This document shows positions 26,226 to 37,461 of a DNA stretch of 64,000 nt, in pieces. The notes under the pieces were generated by a model. That model had not been told where the DNA came from, did no database searches, and saw nothing but the letters and a program-made list of their open reading frames with translations. The translations under genes were made by a program, and so were the position numbers. The stretch comes from Boswellia sacra (lineage: Eukaryota; Streptophyta; Magnoliopsida; Sapindales; Burseraceae), in contig SNVD02013305.1 of the NCBI GenBank assembly GCA_013180625.2, positions 1 through 64,000 on the forward strand. Reading direction: 5' to 3'. Position 1 is the stretch's first letter. Every line of letters starts with the position of its first letter.

Positions 26226-28249
26226 ATGGCAAAAAGATTCGGCACGCAACTCTTCGTTAGCAGTAGCCTCTCTTTATACAAATTAATATAATTGTATATA
26301 TTTATCTATTCATCCCTGTTTTTGAATTTCGAATTTCGATTTTTTTTCTTTGGCAGGATTGTCATTCTACACCACGAATCAAGAACTGAAAAGGTTGTTT
26401 TCTCCATTCGGTGTTGTTACAGAAGGTAAATTTCAGCATTGTTTACCATCAAATCTTTCATTTGATTTGAAAATTCACAACTGCTTTGATTTTGATTCTG
26501 GGGTTTTGTTAAATACTGTGTGTAGCTAGGCTAATTACAGACCCAAAAACCCAAAGGCCTAAAGGCTTCGGTTTTGTCTCATTTCAGTCGGAGGATGAGG
26601 CGCAGAAAGCATTAAAGGCATTGAATGGCAGGGTAATTTTCGAACTCATTACAGAATTTAGTTAATTTCGTGCTTTGTTGATAATTTATTGGATGCTATT
26701 ATTGGTAATTAGTAGGAGTTTTGAGCATAAATTGTCTGGGAAATTATTTTGTGACCATCGCTGGATTTTATGGTTGGATTAAGATGTTTGTTCTAAGGCA
26801 TCAATGCTTAAATGTTTTAGTTTAGTTGTAAATCAAAGATGGGTCTGTTCTCTTCATTTTAACTTAAACAACTTATTCTTGCTTGTTTTGGGCTATGAAT
26901 AGTGTGTGTATACTTCTGAAATGGTGCTGTATCCATATTAGCTCCTCAGATTATAAAGTGATTGAGAGGACGGTGTAGCACCATTTATATCAACCCTTTA
27001 CCAATTAGTTGGGGCACATTTCTCTGGCACACTAGTTATTTCTCTATGCCAATGCAGGATTTTACCAAGTTCGAGAACGGATTAATAATACTACTCGCCC
27101 CAAAATTTTGATCACAACTTTTTTTTTTCCAAATGATGTCGAAATAATTAATGATCTTTAAATGGATGATGTGATTTAAATTAATGTCATATCATTTAGA
27201 ATGCATGGTTTAAAATAAGAATTTAAGATAAGTATTACTCAAAAGGGATTTAGTCAGTAGAGCAGAAAAGATTTGGTGAAGTTGCAAGTTTTTGGCCTTC
27301 CATTTTGAATTTTCAATATCATGGAGAAATGGGGAATACTGCATTAGAAGGGTAGTATTGTTCACAGCATTTTTACGTTTACTTGTAAAACAGATTTTAT
27401 GCAGTCATTAACTGTATAATGCAAGAAACATTAATTGCTATTGATGTATTATTCTTTAACCCTAGCTTGATTGATTGTTGACATTATGAGGGTAAAATTT
27501 CCTGCATTTATCTTTCTCATTTGATTCTTTTGGAGGGATGTTTGAGGCTGACCGACCAACCTGCTTGAAGTTGACAAAGTTGTTTGGGCTGCGTTTTGGT
27601 GGATTATTGAATTCAATTGTTTCAGAACTGCTACTTAGGCTTTGTTTTTATAGGGTTTGATCCCTCTCTTTCCGTACAGAGCTCTAGGTAATGATAACCC
27701 CAAGACTAACGCCTTCACATCATCCTTAAAAACCTTATTATTTTTATCCCTCTTCTTAATCATCTGGTCGTTTGGCTGTCTTTGAAGACATATTTTGATG
27801 AATGACAGAATGAATTAGTCAGACAGGTTTTCATTTGCTTATAGAGCATAAATTGGCATGACTGGATGGCCCGTCTGAGTCACTGTAAGCTGTAGCTTGA
27901 ACATCGTGAGAATTTCTTTTGTGGTTGACGTCAGTGTGGCTCTTTTGACGTCAAAGTGATCAATATCAAATTGGGAGCTTCTCCTGTTGAATGCTTGTTG
28001 GTTTCGTATGTTATTTGTACATCTCCTCTGTTGTCTTAACATTTGCTGCCAGAAAGGTCAAGATTTTGCTGCATCTTGTGGGTGTTTAAATTTACCTGTT
28101 TGTTGATATGATGTAACTTGTAGCTCAAAACAACCACCAGTCCTACTAATGTGACTTTATCATGTTTCTTTGCTCAGGTGGTCAATGGGAGGCTGATATT
28201 TGTTGAAGTTGCAAAGAGCGGTAGCCCTGGAAACAATCCTAGCTCCTAA
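26226..28249 (+). CDS. Small single-RRM RNA-binding protein, four exons
   Basis: Exons 26226-26262, 26357-26425, 26526-26632 and 28178-28249 (37, 69, 107 and 72 bp) join in phase to a 94-residue protein starting MAKRFGTQLFVSRLSF. It is almost nothing but one RNA-recognition motif: RNP2 LFVSRL at residues 9-14 and RNP1 KGFGFVSF at 48-55, with aromatic F50/F52 positioned to stack on RNA. The tail is short (KSGSPGNNPSS), without glycine-rich repeats. The third intron is unusually long (about 1.5 kb). Exons 2 and 3 have exactly the lengths of exons 2 and 3 of the convergent RRM gene at 29850-30617, pointing to common descent. Small RRM proteins of this kind act in organellar or nuclear RNA processing; the target here is unknown. 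There is no obvious transit peptide. Confidence 0.88.
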
Positions 28250-29849
28250 GAAAAAAAGCCGGTTTCCATTGACCCATGTTGGGATCTTTGTAAATTTTTT
28301 CAGTCTCAATGACTAGACCCAGATTGTATTACATAATAGCTTTATCAAGTGGCAGCCAATGTGCATTATAACTTTAAACGGCAATTATTATTATTATTAT
28401 CTTCTTACGTTAATCGCATTATAAGTCATACCTTTTCATGTATTGATTTTTACCCGTCCTGGTGATTTGATCATGCTTGTGAATGGTTTCTACAAATATA
28501 TTTCAACTACGGAATCATTGAGCCAAAGTAAATAGTAATACGATGGGCGAGTGAGAAGTGGAATTGCGAGCCACTTGCAAGCTAGTGTACCACAGACAGA
28601 GCAAGCGGAAAGGAAGATTGTGATGTTTGTGATGCATGATGCATCACCAAAAGAAAATTATTACGTCTAAACAATGACCTAGGTACCAACTGAAAATAGT
28701 AGAAATGATAGTGAAATTTAGAAGTGAAATCCATTATCCGCCACGACAATCCAGGTCAGGTGCACTTCATTAGGCGCATGTCATTGCTACATCACTAAAC
28801 CAAAATAAATCAACAGTAAAGATGATATCACACAAACCAAGCCAAGTGTTGTGCCCTAAGACTCTTAAATTATAACAATGACGTTCATAACTGTTAACTT
28901 GGTTCCACATTTTCACGCAGAGTACGGTAGTCTAGCTCTTTATCAACTCATGACAACATTTTGCTGCCATGCGCTCATCCAATCTCCCAGGTCCAAGTAT
29001 TTTCGCTGCCCGTAATCCCCTGATTACATCCATTTCTGCTGTATCATGATAAATAATTTTCTTTTCAGAACACTTCTTAATTAGAGACGTTGATCTCTTT
29101 ATTCCTAACAAAAGAAGCATGAATATAGAGTTGTAGGGGAAAAAACGCCAAACACAAATTTGACATTATTTTTCATCCAAGTTCCCCTACTCATAAGGAA
29201 CAATAGTTATCGCTTTCTGAAATCTACAAGGTTCTCAGATAGGACTAAGAAATATAGCACAATAACTTGATGAGCCAAGATACGGATTTCACTATGAGTA
29301 ATAACAAACTGAAAGTGAAGCATAAAATCAAGTTCCCTAATGAAGTTTCTCATCCATTTCACCCAACGCCAAGCCACCAAACTGATGTGGTTTTGGTGTG
29401 AAGTGAATCCAGCAACATCAATTAAATTCCATCTCCTCCATAGCTTCCAACATTAAAAACATATAATAGACATACAACTTTCATGATCAACCTGAAAGCT
29501 CATTCAAACAATGGCAAAAGTGAATTGGTTAATTCTCACAATGTAGGCATCCAGCCTCAGTCAAATACAGCTTAAACTCTATCGACCTTACCCACAATTA
29601 TTCAACAACGAGTTGATGATGAATTTATTAGGGTCTAAAATACCCATTGTTACAAAGAAATGATTGGGGAGCCCCGCAAAAGTTGTTCCATATTACATTA
29701 CATCAAGCGGGAGAGTGCGCCGACCCAAACAAATATGTTGCAATCCCAATATCGATGTGCTCTTCATCTCTAAGCTATTCAAATAAATTCAAGAATAAAT
29801 TTCACCAAAACACATTATACAAGCTAAATTATACCGGTGTTTCCAGTTG
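28250..29849. other. Region between the two convergent RRM genes
   Basis: Contains the 3'UTRs of both genes. A minus-strand 62-codon frame at 28932-29120 (ending AAKCCHELIKS) has no recognised relative and may be an untranslated tail. No other gene is seen. Confidence 0.5.
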
Positions 29850-30617
29850 TCACCCCTTGTGCGCATAATGCACACGAATATTTCTGCCATCCAGTAACTA
29901 TGATCACAAAACATACTATGAGCAATCACTACATCCCCTTTATTTTAAAAATAAAATGGCACTCAACAAGGCCGTTACTAGATAGTACTTAAGAACAGAA
30001 TATCTCGAAAATACCTGGCCATCCATTTCTTTAATAGCTGCACTGGCTGCAGCTTGAGAAGTGAACTGCACAAACCCGTAACCTCTTGATTTCCCACTCA
30101 CATGATCACATATAACTTTAACTGCCGAAAACATCAATGACGTTGCAAGATTAGGCTTGATAAATACATAGAACAGAACCACAATGGTATCGGATAAAAT
30201 TACCAATTTACCAAGACATCACCTTCAACAATTTCACCAAGCTGTCCAAAAGCGTGCTTCAAAACAGTCTCATTAGTATCATAAGAAAGCCCTGCAATCA
30301 AAAAGAGCAGAAAAATTGGCATCAAAGCACATAATAGTTTGAATTATCTCCAATATTTCAATCAAAATCAAAGCGCAGCATTATATTATTTAAATTCTAA
30401 CAAGCAAGCTTTGGTTAGCATCTTTGAGTTCGAATTTGATAACTTATTCACGAACTCAGAACCTAGATAAATAGATAAATAAAATACGAATTTAAAGTCA
30501 GTGAAGCTGAAAGAAGAGACCTCCGATGAATAATTTGGTACGAGCATTCCCAGTCGATAAGCACCTGCCGGAGTATTTTGAAATGGAGAGACGAACACAG
30601 CGGTTTATGCAGTGCAT
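29850..30617 (-). CDS. Small single-RRM protein, probably organelle-targeted
   Basis: Exons in transcript order are 30617-30521, 30291-30223, 30121-30015 and 29897-29850 (97, 69, 107 and 48 bp), joining in phase to 106 residues. The first about 25 residues (MHCINRCVRLSISKYSGRCL) are rich in R, S and C with no acidic residues, as in a mitochondrial or plastid transit peptide. One RRM follows: RNP2 LFIGGL at 29-34, RNP1 RGYGFVQF at 68-75, ending LLDGRNIRVHYAHKG. This resembles the short organellar RRM proteins that help RNA editing or splicing. The start was chosen because the upstream in-frame residues lack family character. Exon 2 and 3 lengths and all splice phases (1, 1, 0) equal those of the gene at 26226-28249. 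Confidence 0.88.
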
Positions 30618-32333
30618 TTTTCCCCGGCACAGAGTCACAGCTGCGTGATTTAAAGGGCAGGTGTCAGTGGTGAAACGGTGTCGTTTACGAGTGGTCATGC
30701 GCCTAAGCAATCTGGCTGGCCTGAGCGAACGAACCGAGTTTTGGGTTGGACTAGCCCCCGTACGGGGGTCCTTTTAAAGATAGCCTCGTCGGTCTCTGAA
30801 TAGTCTCCCATCAAATAAAGACCATACCACACAGTTTGACTGTCAAACGATACTGAACTATAGCTCGATAATACTTTCGATCATAGCATATTCAAATTCG
30901 ATGATAATTCAACGAGTATTCGATATGATATATGATTCTTTAATAGACATTCGACGATTCAATAAGAGGGTTAGAAGATTTTTCATTAACTCATCGAATG
31001 CCTTCTTCAGCCTATGATTTAAATTTTAAGTTTTGAAAACTAACCATGTAGTCCCAAATGTTTTAAAAATTGACCCAAATTCAAAAGTTAAGGAACATGT
31101 CATGATGCGTTCGCATAATATTTGTCTATACCTTTGAATCACAATTCCCCAATTTACTGTTGCAGTTTTTTTATAACAAAGCCTTTGTAATTCAAAGGAC
31201 CCAATTTCATGTAGTCTATTTTCAAGCAATAATGAAGAAATTTCTTGGAAACCATTGAAGAAGAGAGGATAACACTGCATAAAAACATGGAGGACTTAAT
31301 TCGAGAACTCTTGATTGTTACTGACTTCCACAAAAGTTTAAACCTTTAGCTAAATTTATGAGATGCTTAAATGTTTCTCAATTTACTCGAACCTTAAGAT
31401 AAATATTCAAATTTTAGAAAACTAGTAGTTTAGCACCAAAACAAGATTCACCTTGTTAACTTCAATGAGAACTTGGATCCTTAGTCAACAAAATAACAGT
31501 ATGCATATCTCAATAAAAGATGCTTATAGTAGCTCAAGACATCCAACCAATCTAGTTAAAGTCTTTTAGATTGAATACGAATTTAAGTATCTTTGTATAA
31601 AAAAAAATAAAAGAAAAAAACCCTTGAGAACAAATTCTTGGCAGAACATTTTAACATTTCTTGAAATCACACTCATGGTTACAAATGATTTTTACATCCA
31701 ACAGCACAAATAGCAATCGCGAAAACTTCCAAGAATCAAGCTGCACGCATCAGTAATCAAACGCAAGGACACCCTACAGAGATCACTCACACAAGTTGTA
31801 AAGATGGTGGGTAGGCTGTAACCACCCTAAAAGTTAAAGGAATATGTCGACACCCACCAGGCACACATGAGAATATTGCTTAAAAAATGCTCGAAAAAAG
31901 TGCTCCTTCTTTTTCCCCCCCTCACAGTGCACTCCAATATATACTGTCACAATAGCATTTGAAAGCAAACAAGTCAGAAGCAAGCCTCATATTCCAAGCT
32001 GCATAATTAAGCGCAATCCAGAACAATTGAGCATCTAAATCCGTACGGTCTAAACGGTGAATACAATAAGACCGTGACAACGAACATCTAATTACTGTGA
32101 ACAATCCAAAGAGACAACTTTCTTCAATGGCATTTAAGAGTTTCTATAACAAAGTCCCTGCAAATGGGTACAACAGAAACAAGTGGTTTCTTTCATTTCA
32201 TAACTGGTTTAGTCATCAATTCATAGCCAAACAAAAACCTAACATGAAATTCCACTACACATTCATCAACAAAAGAAGATTTAAGAGTCCTAAACCGAAC
32301 ATTACATACAACAAACACAATCACATGACTAAT
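30618..32333. other. Intergenic stretch between RRM gene and H2A
   Basis: No gene recognised. It includes a perfect 14-bp palindrome CCCCCGTACGGGGG at 30755-30768 and the H2A 3'UTR at the right end. Confidence 0.5.
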
Positions 32334-32891
32334 CTAAGCTTTCTTGGGAGACTTGGTGGCCTTGGAAGGAGACTTGGGCTCCTTGGTAGCTTTTTCCGTC
32401 TTTTTCGGCAACAAAACCGGGTTAATGTTAGGCAGGACACCACCATGAGCAATGGTCACACCAGCCAGTAACTTCCCAAGCTCCTCATCGTTCCTCACCG
32501 CCAACAGCACGTGCCTCGGAATGATCCTGTTCTTCTTGTTGTCACGTGCAGCGTTTCCGGCCAACTCCAGAACCTGCCGACATTCGGTTAATACAAATTA
32601 AATCAAAAATTCTAAAATCGAGTTGAGAACTTTCCCACAATTTCTCGGCAACCAAACAGGAATTTAGGAGAAAAGAGATACCTCAGCAGCTAGGTACTCG
32701 AGCACGGCAGCCATGTAAACCGGAGCTCCAGTCCCGACCCGCTCAGAATATCTTCCTTTCTTCAAGTAACGCCCGATCCTTCCGACGGGGAACTGGAGGC
32801 CGGCCTTCACGGACCTGGAAACTGGCTTCTTCTTGGGCCCACCTCCTTTCCTTCCTCCAGCACCCTTCTTCACTTTCGCTCCAGTATCCAT
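32334..32891 (-). CDS. Histone H2A with SPKK tail (H2A.W type)
   Basis: Two exons, 32891-32682 (70 codons, ending LEYLAAE) and 32573-32334 (80 codons with stop), joined in phase 0 to a 149-residue H2A. The start is [17 protein letters not shown], and the core carries [20 protein letters not shown] and [17 protein letters not shown]. The intron after LEYLAAE is at the usual plant H2A position. The extended C-terminus contains two SPKK-like motifs ([13 protein letters not shown]). In flowering plants this defines H2A.W, which binds linker DNA and marks heterochromatin. The acidic-patch segment ([10 protein letters not shown]) is intact. Codon use is GC-rich like the H2B genes. It lies between the two H2B copies of this window, on the opposite strand. 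The SPKK tail makes a replication-type H2A less likely. Confidence 0.95.
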
Positions 32892-32999
32892 CACTTGACC
32901 CGACTCGAATTACAGAACAAAATCTACGGTAGCCGTTTAACGGGAAAGCTTGGAGTTTGTTTGAATTAACTTCTGCGACTTTACGGATGAGCGGTTGGG

Positions 33000-33113
33000 T
33001 TTTATAAGCTAACGGCAGTGTAAAGAGTGAATGGTTACGGGGTTGGGGGATCTGGGCCTTTGGTTTGGAGTGTAATCGACGGCTGTGGACGGTTTTGGTA
33101 GCGATCCGTGTCA
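33000..33113 (-). promoter_or_regulatory. H2A promoter motifs
   Basis: On the minus strand a TATA-type sequence (TTATAAAA) lies at about 33000-33007, and a GATCC-containing histone-type element (TGACACGGATCGC) at 33101-33113. Spacing and order suit the H2A start at 32891. Confidence 0.45.
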
Positions 33114-33487
33114 TTTAAAATGGACCAATGGAGAGCGAACTGGGATTTTGAATTTCTTTTACGTGTACTAGGCGCCATTACGAAAATTTTCAACTTCCCG
33201 CTGTTATTTTGGCTTTGTTGAAATTATCAAATTTGTTTTTTATTTTTTTCTTAGGGAGTGTTCGTTTCCAAGTATAATAAGTTTTTGACGGGGGATAACC
33301 TAGTAGTCACAATTAACACGTCAATTTTGGTTTTTTTTTTGTAATTTAAATCCAATCAAATTGATTGCATTTTAACGTTTATATCATTATATAATCTACT
33401 TGGTAATTATCAATTAATTACTCGTCGTTTAAAATATAAAATTTATGATGGTTTTTTTGAATGAGTTATGTTATTATAAAAAATTTA

Positions 33488-33662
33488 GGCTGTGTTTGTT
33501 AATATTTTTAAAATATTATATTTTAAAAACACATATTTACTAATAAATTTAAATCAGTATCAAGTATATATCACTCTCAAATTTTGAATAGATTTAAAAT
33601 CAACCACAAATTTTTTTCAAATTTTAAAAATAAAAATTTAAAATACACAAACAAATACAACC
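33488..33662. mobile_element. Harbinger/Tourist-like MITE with TTA target duplication
   Basis: The left end begins GGCTGTGTTTGTTAATATTT. The right end, reverse complemented, begins GGTTGTATTTGTTTGTGTAT. TTA flanks both sides (33485-33487 and 33663-33665). It is 175 bp, AT-rich and without coding sequence. A 3-base TTA/TAA duplication and GG-initial TIRs are the hallmark of PIF/Harbinger MITEs. Confidence 0.7.
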
Positions 33663-33889
33663 TTAAGAATTTGTTTGTTTACTCTCTTAAATACATAAAT
33701 AGATGAAAGCGTTGAAGTTAAATTATGTTTTATTTTAGACTAGTATATCTCAATACGCATTCCAAAATTATACATCCCAAATTAGATAGCATAAAATTAA
33801 AACTATCACATCATATGATATCATTAATTACATCATCACAACATTCATATGACAAGCCTATATTAAATACAAATAATTTGAGATACAAA

Positions 33890-34090
33890 TTGAGAAGATT
33901 ATCGTTATTTTTTATTATTTATAACTCATTTATAACAAATCTTTTTTACAATTTGAGTTGACAAAATATCACTGAATGAGTAAAAAATAAAAATAAATGA
34001 AGAAGATTATTTGTCTACTAATATTTTGAGAACTCGATTTGTAGAAAATGATGGTTGTAAATCTGTTCTATATCTAGTGTTATTGATATT
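33890..34090. mobile_element. MITE-like element, TIR family B (diverged copy)
   Basis: The left end (TTTATAACTCATTTATAACA) and right end (GGTTGTAAATCTGTTCTATA) pair partly. The interior carries TTGAGTTGACAAAATATCA, shared with 23325-23745. Borders are approximate. Confidence 0.4.
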
Positions 34091-35480
34091 GAATATTACA
34101 CAAAATTGAAACAGAAATAAGTGTTAAATTATGTATGAAATTAAATAAAGCTTGACTTGTATCAAACGTTAATTTTGTGTTTATTAATGTTAAAGTGTGA
34201 CCAAGGGGTTGATTATTTTTGATGTGAAATCAGAATTTAAATTAGTCTCAGATTTTATATATTTTCATGACTTCTTTCTTAAGACTTAATATAAAACATT
34301 TTCATCTAAATGGGGAAAAAAAACTAAAATATTTAGTTTTTATCTGAATGCAAATGTCTGAATGGTTCATACCACCATAGGTGACCTATGTCATGATTGA
34401 GGGGCTAAATGTAAAATTAAAATTTTATTTTTACGCTCTTAAGTTTCGATAGTTTAAAAGATACATTTATATAAAATTTCTAAAGTTTTAATAAATATAA
34501 CCTCTGGCCCTTGGGTTTACTCTTAACTTTATGTGTTGTTTTTGTTAAATCCTCTTAATGTTACATAGTTAAATGCGATCATTCATATTCCTCTATTTTA
34601 TGTTATATATAATTGAATTATCATGACATGTGTACTCACAAAATTTATTTAGAAGACATTTAGAATATACATAATCATAATTGATTTGAAAGATTATTTG
34701 CAATATACTACATCAATCTAAATTTTTATATATTATTTGAACTCAGTTCATTATTAATATATTAATTTATAGAGAATCTTAAATTTTGATGATGATTAAA
34801 TAGTACTAAAAAATAAATTCTCTATATATTGAATATCAAAATCCAAATATTAAACACGCTTACCTCTCATATAAAGTGTTCAAACAATATCACTTAAAAC
34901 ATATTAATTTAATTATAATCAAAAGACTTTATAACATATACATATGTTAGAAATTTTTTTTATTGATATATATATATTCGAAAATGAAGAAAATTATCTA
35001 ATTTTTAATTTATCTCAAAATTATTTTAAATATAAATAAATCTTAATTATTATATTTAGCTACTCATATTTATCTTATTTTTAGACTATATGATGCCCTC
35101 TATAAATAAAATTTATCCGTCTGCCACTGCATAGCACCTTTGGTTCTAAAAAACATCCAAATATAATTCATTTATTACTTTTTTTTTCGTACGTGACTTT
35201 TAAACAACAATACGTGTTAAATAATTACATATATAATTATTATTTTACTACGTTAGAAAAAATAATGTATAGTATAATAATAACATATTTAAAATTATAA
35301 AATTATAATTATTGAAATGCTTCAATATTAATCTTTTCAAGATATTAATTTACATATATTATTAACGTGTAAAAAAAGAAGAAGTAAAAACATCATCAAA
35401 CAATAGGGATATATGTGTGCAAATATTAATTTCAAACATTATAATTCAAATGTTCAAATTATAAAAATAAACATATCATT

Positions 35481-35483
<3 letters not shown>

Positions 35484-35543
<60 letters not shown>

Positions 35544-35550
35544 GTATATA
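35484..35550. repeat. AT microsatellite grading into GTAT repeat
   Basis: About 47 bases of pure AT alternation followed by TGTATGTATGTATGTA. Likely to be length-polymorphic. Confidence 0.95.
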
Positions 35551-35834
35551 TTTTGTATAAATAAGAATGACTATGAATTAAACTAACGTTTGAATAGATA
35601 TGTAATAAATAATAGTAGCATTAATTTTATAATCTTAGGGTTGCTGTTTATTTAGGAATGTGTTGAAAACTTAAATAGAAAACAATAAATGTTATTTTAT
35701 CGTTAAGGAAGTTAAGATCATCAATTATTATGACAAATATTTCTTAAATTGTAATATCATATTTTTCCCTATTTTAAGTTTGTTAACATATAAATCATGC
35801 ATACACATTGAGATAGCACAAAGCATTAATATAA

Positions 35835-36016
35835 ATAGTGCACTTTTACACACTTGTATATAAATTAAAACGATATTACACATTTATTCATACATCATTA
35901 CTATTCACATCATCACTGTTTATTAAACAAATTGATTTTGTATATCAATTACTACAAACATCTTATGATATATCATATCAGTTTGTATATAAAATTTATA
36001 AGACTACCATTATCCT
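35835..36016. mobile_element. MITE-like element, dispersed TIR family A
   Basis: The left end TAGTGCACTTTTACACACTT and right end TTTATAAGACTACCATTATC are imperfect inverted repeats; the next TIR blocks (GTATATAAATTAAAAC and CAGTTTGTATATAAAA) also pair. AT-rich core, no coding sequence. Confidence 0.5.
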
Positions 36017-37320
36017 TTTAGATTCTTTCATCTCTAATTGATTTGTAGGGTTAGAGATGGCAAAATATAGGTTTAATTAAGGTAGGTTTTGAATAATAAT
36101 TAGTATAATGTAGGTTAATATTATGTTCCATTTCTAAGAGAAAATCGATTCATTTTTGTTTTTTTCTTCTTATTATTGTCATTTTTTGTCCAAAATAATA
36201 TTTCTATTTAAACGACCTTTGAGGGTTTCATTTTCTTAGATTTAATATTTGTTCATTATTGATTGAGATTGACCTGCGATTTGATTTTCACATAGGTATA
36301 ATTAATGGATAAAATTCAATCCTACCAACATTCTCTTAGATGTCCTCTTATTCTATCTCTACTTATTGTAATAAATTTGTATTGGTTGTTAAGTTAATGA
36401 TCCACTAACAATTATTAGTACACTTCAATAAAAGTGGATAAAAAATGTCAACGCATGAAATATAAAGTGAAGAAGGAAGTTAATAAAAAAAAGTTTTATT
36501 AATACTTTTTGTAATTGTTATAATTCATCGTTTATAAAAAAATAGATTTTTTTTGTAATTTATGTTTTTATTTTTAAAAATTTGATAAAAGTACGTAATT
36601 GATTTTTAATTTTTTTAAAATTTAAAAATAATATATAATTAATAATAATTTAAAATATATTGTTAAATATGTATTTCAAAAAATAGTTTACTAAGAACGA
36701 TAACAAGATAAAAAACACGGCCAAAGCTTAAGAAAACCAAAATAAAAAGAGTATTGTAATATTTTTTGTTATTTGATCAAGTATCTAGCTTTAAAATCAA
36801 AATTGGATTAAATCTAGCATAAGTTCAAATATATTAAAATACAACACAATTCAACAAATTTAAAAAATTCTAAAATATTAAATATAATCTTGTTAGTTTC
36901 ATTATATTTTCTAAAATATAATTTCAAAATACACTTATCGAATATCTTAATATCAATTAAAATGATTTTTATTTCACTATACTAATATAATTTTGCCAGA
37001 ATTTATAAATCACCCGGGAAAATAAAAATTAATATTGCAAATAATTTAATATTTTTTAAACAAGAAACCGCTATTTAAAACGATTTGCTATTGCTAGAGA
37101 ACGAATTTTGTTCAAAACCGACCGGGAAAGCAACGTAAGTACAGGGCAAAACCGACATTTCAACAACATTGCACGTGTCTTAAGGTGATTGCACAGACAG
37201 GCTCTCTCTCCGTTGTCACGCATGACCGCAATCATGATATTTAGCGGACCAGTGCAGCCACCAAATGCACCATTCAGTCAGATTTTTCATATATTTAAAA
37301 GGCTAAATATATTAAAAAAA

Positions 37321-37346
<26 letters not shown>
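37321..37346. repeat. AT tract upstream of ADF
   Basis: Twenty-six bases of alternating A/T about 115 bases before the ADF start codon, within or next to the core promoter. Confidence 0.9.
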
Positions 37347-37351
<5 letters not shown>

Positions 37352-37461
37352 TCTTTATCTAATCCCCATTTAAACTAAAAAAAGTCCATTTCTCTCCGAT
37401 CAAGCTTCCTTCTTTTCTGTGCAAAAATTTCTCTCTACTGTGTCACGCGATCTTTGCAACC

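Larger units (their letters stand above)
34091..37461. other. Long AT-rich intergenic region upstream of ADF
   Basis: No gene recognised. It contains an AT/GTAT microsatellite (35484-35550), a TIR family A element (35835-36016) and an AT tract (37321-37346) close to the ADF transcription start. Open frames here are short and AT-driven. Confidence 0.6.

Noticed and set aside
32097..32471. 124-codon plus-strand frame across the H2A second exon
   Set aside because: Antisense shadow of H2A; the sense strand has the histone fold and correct splicing.
36051..36350. Possible further hAT-like element starting TAGAGATGGCAAAA
   Set aside because: The best right end matches poorly and no 8-bp duplication was found.
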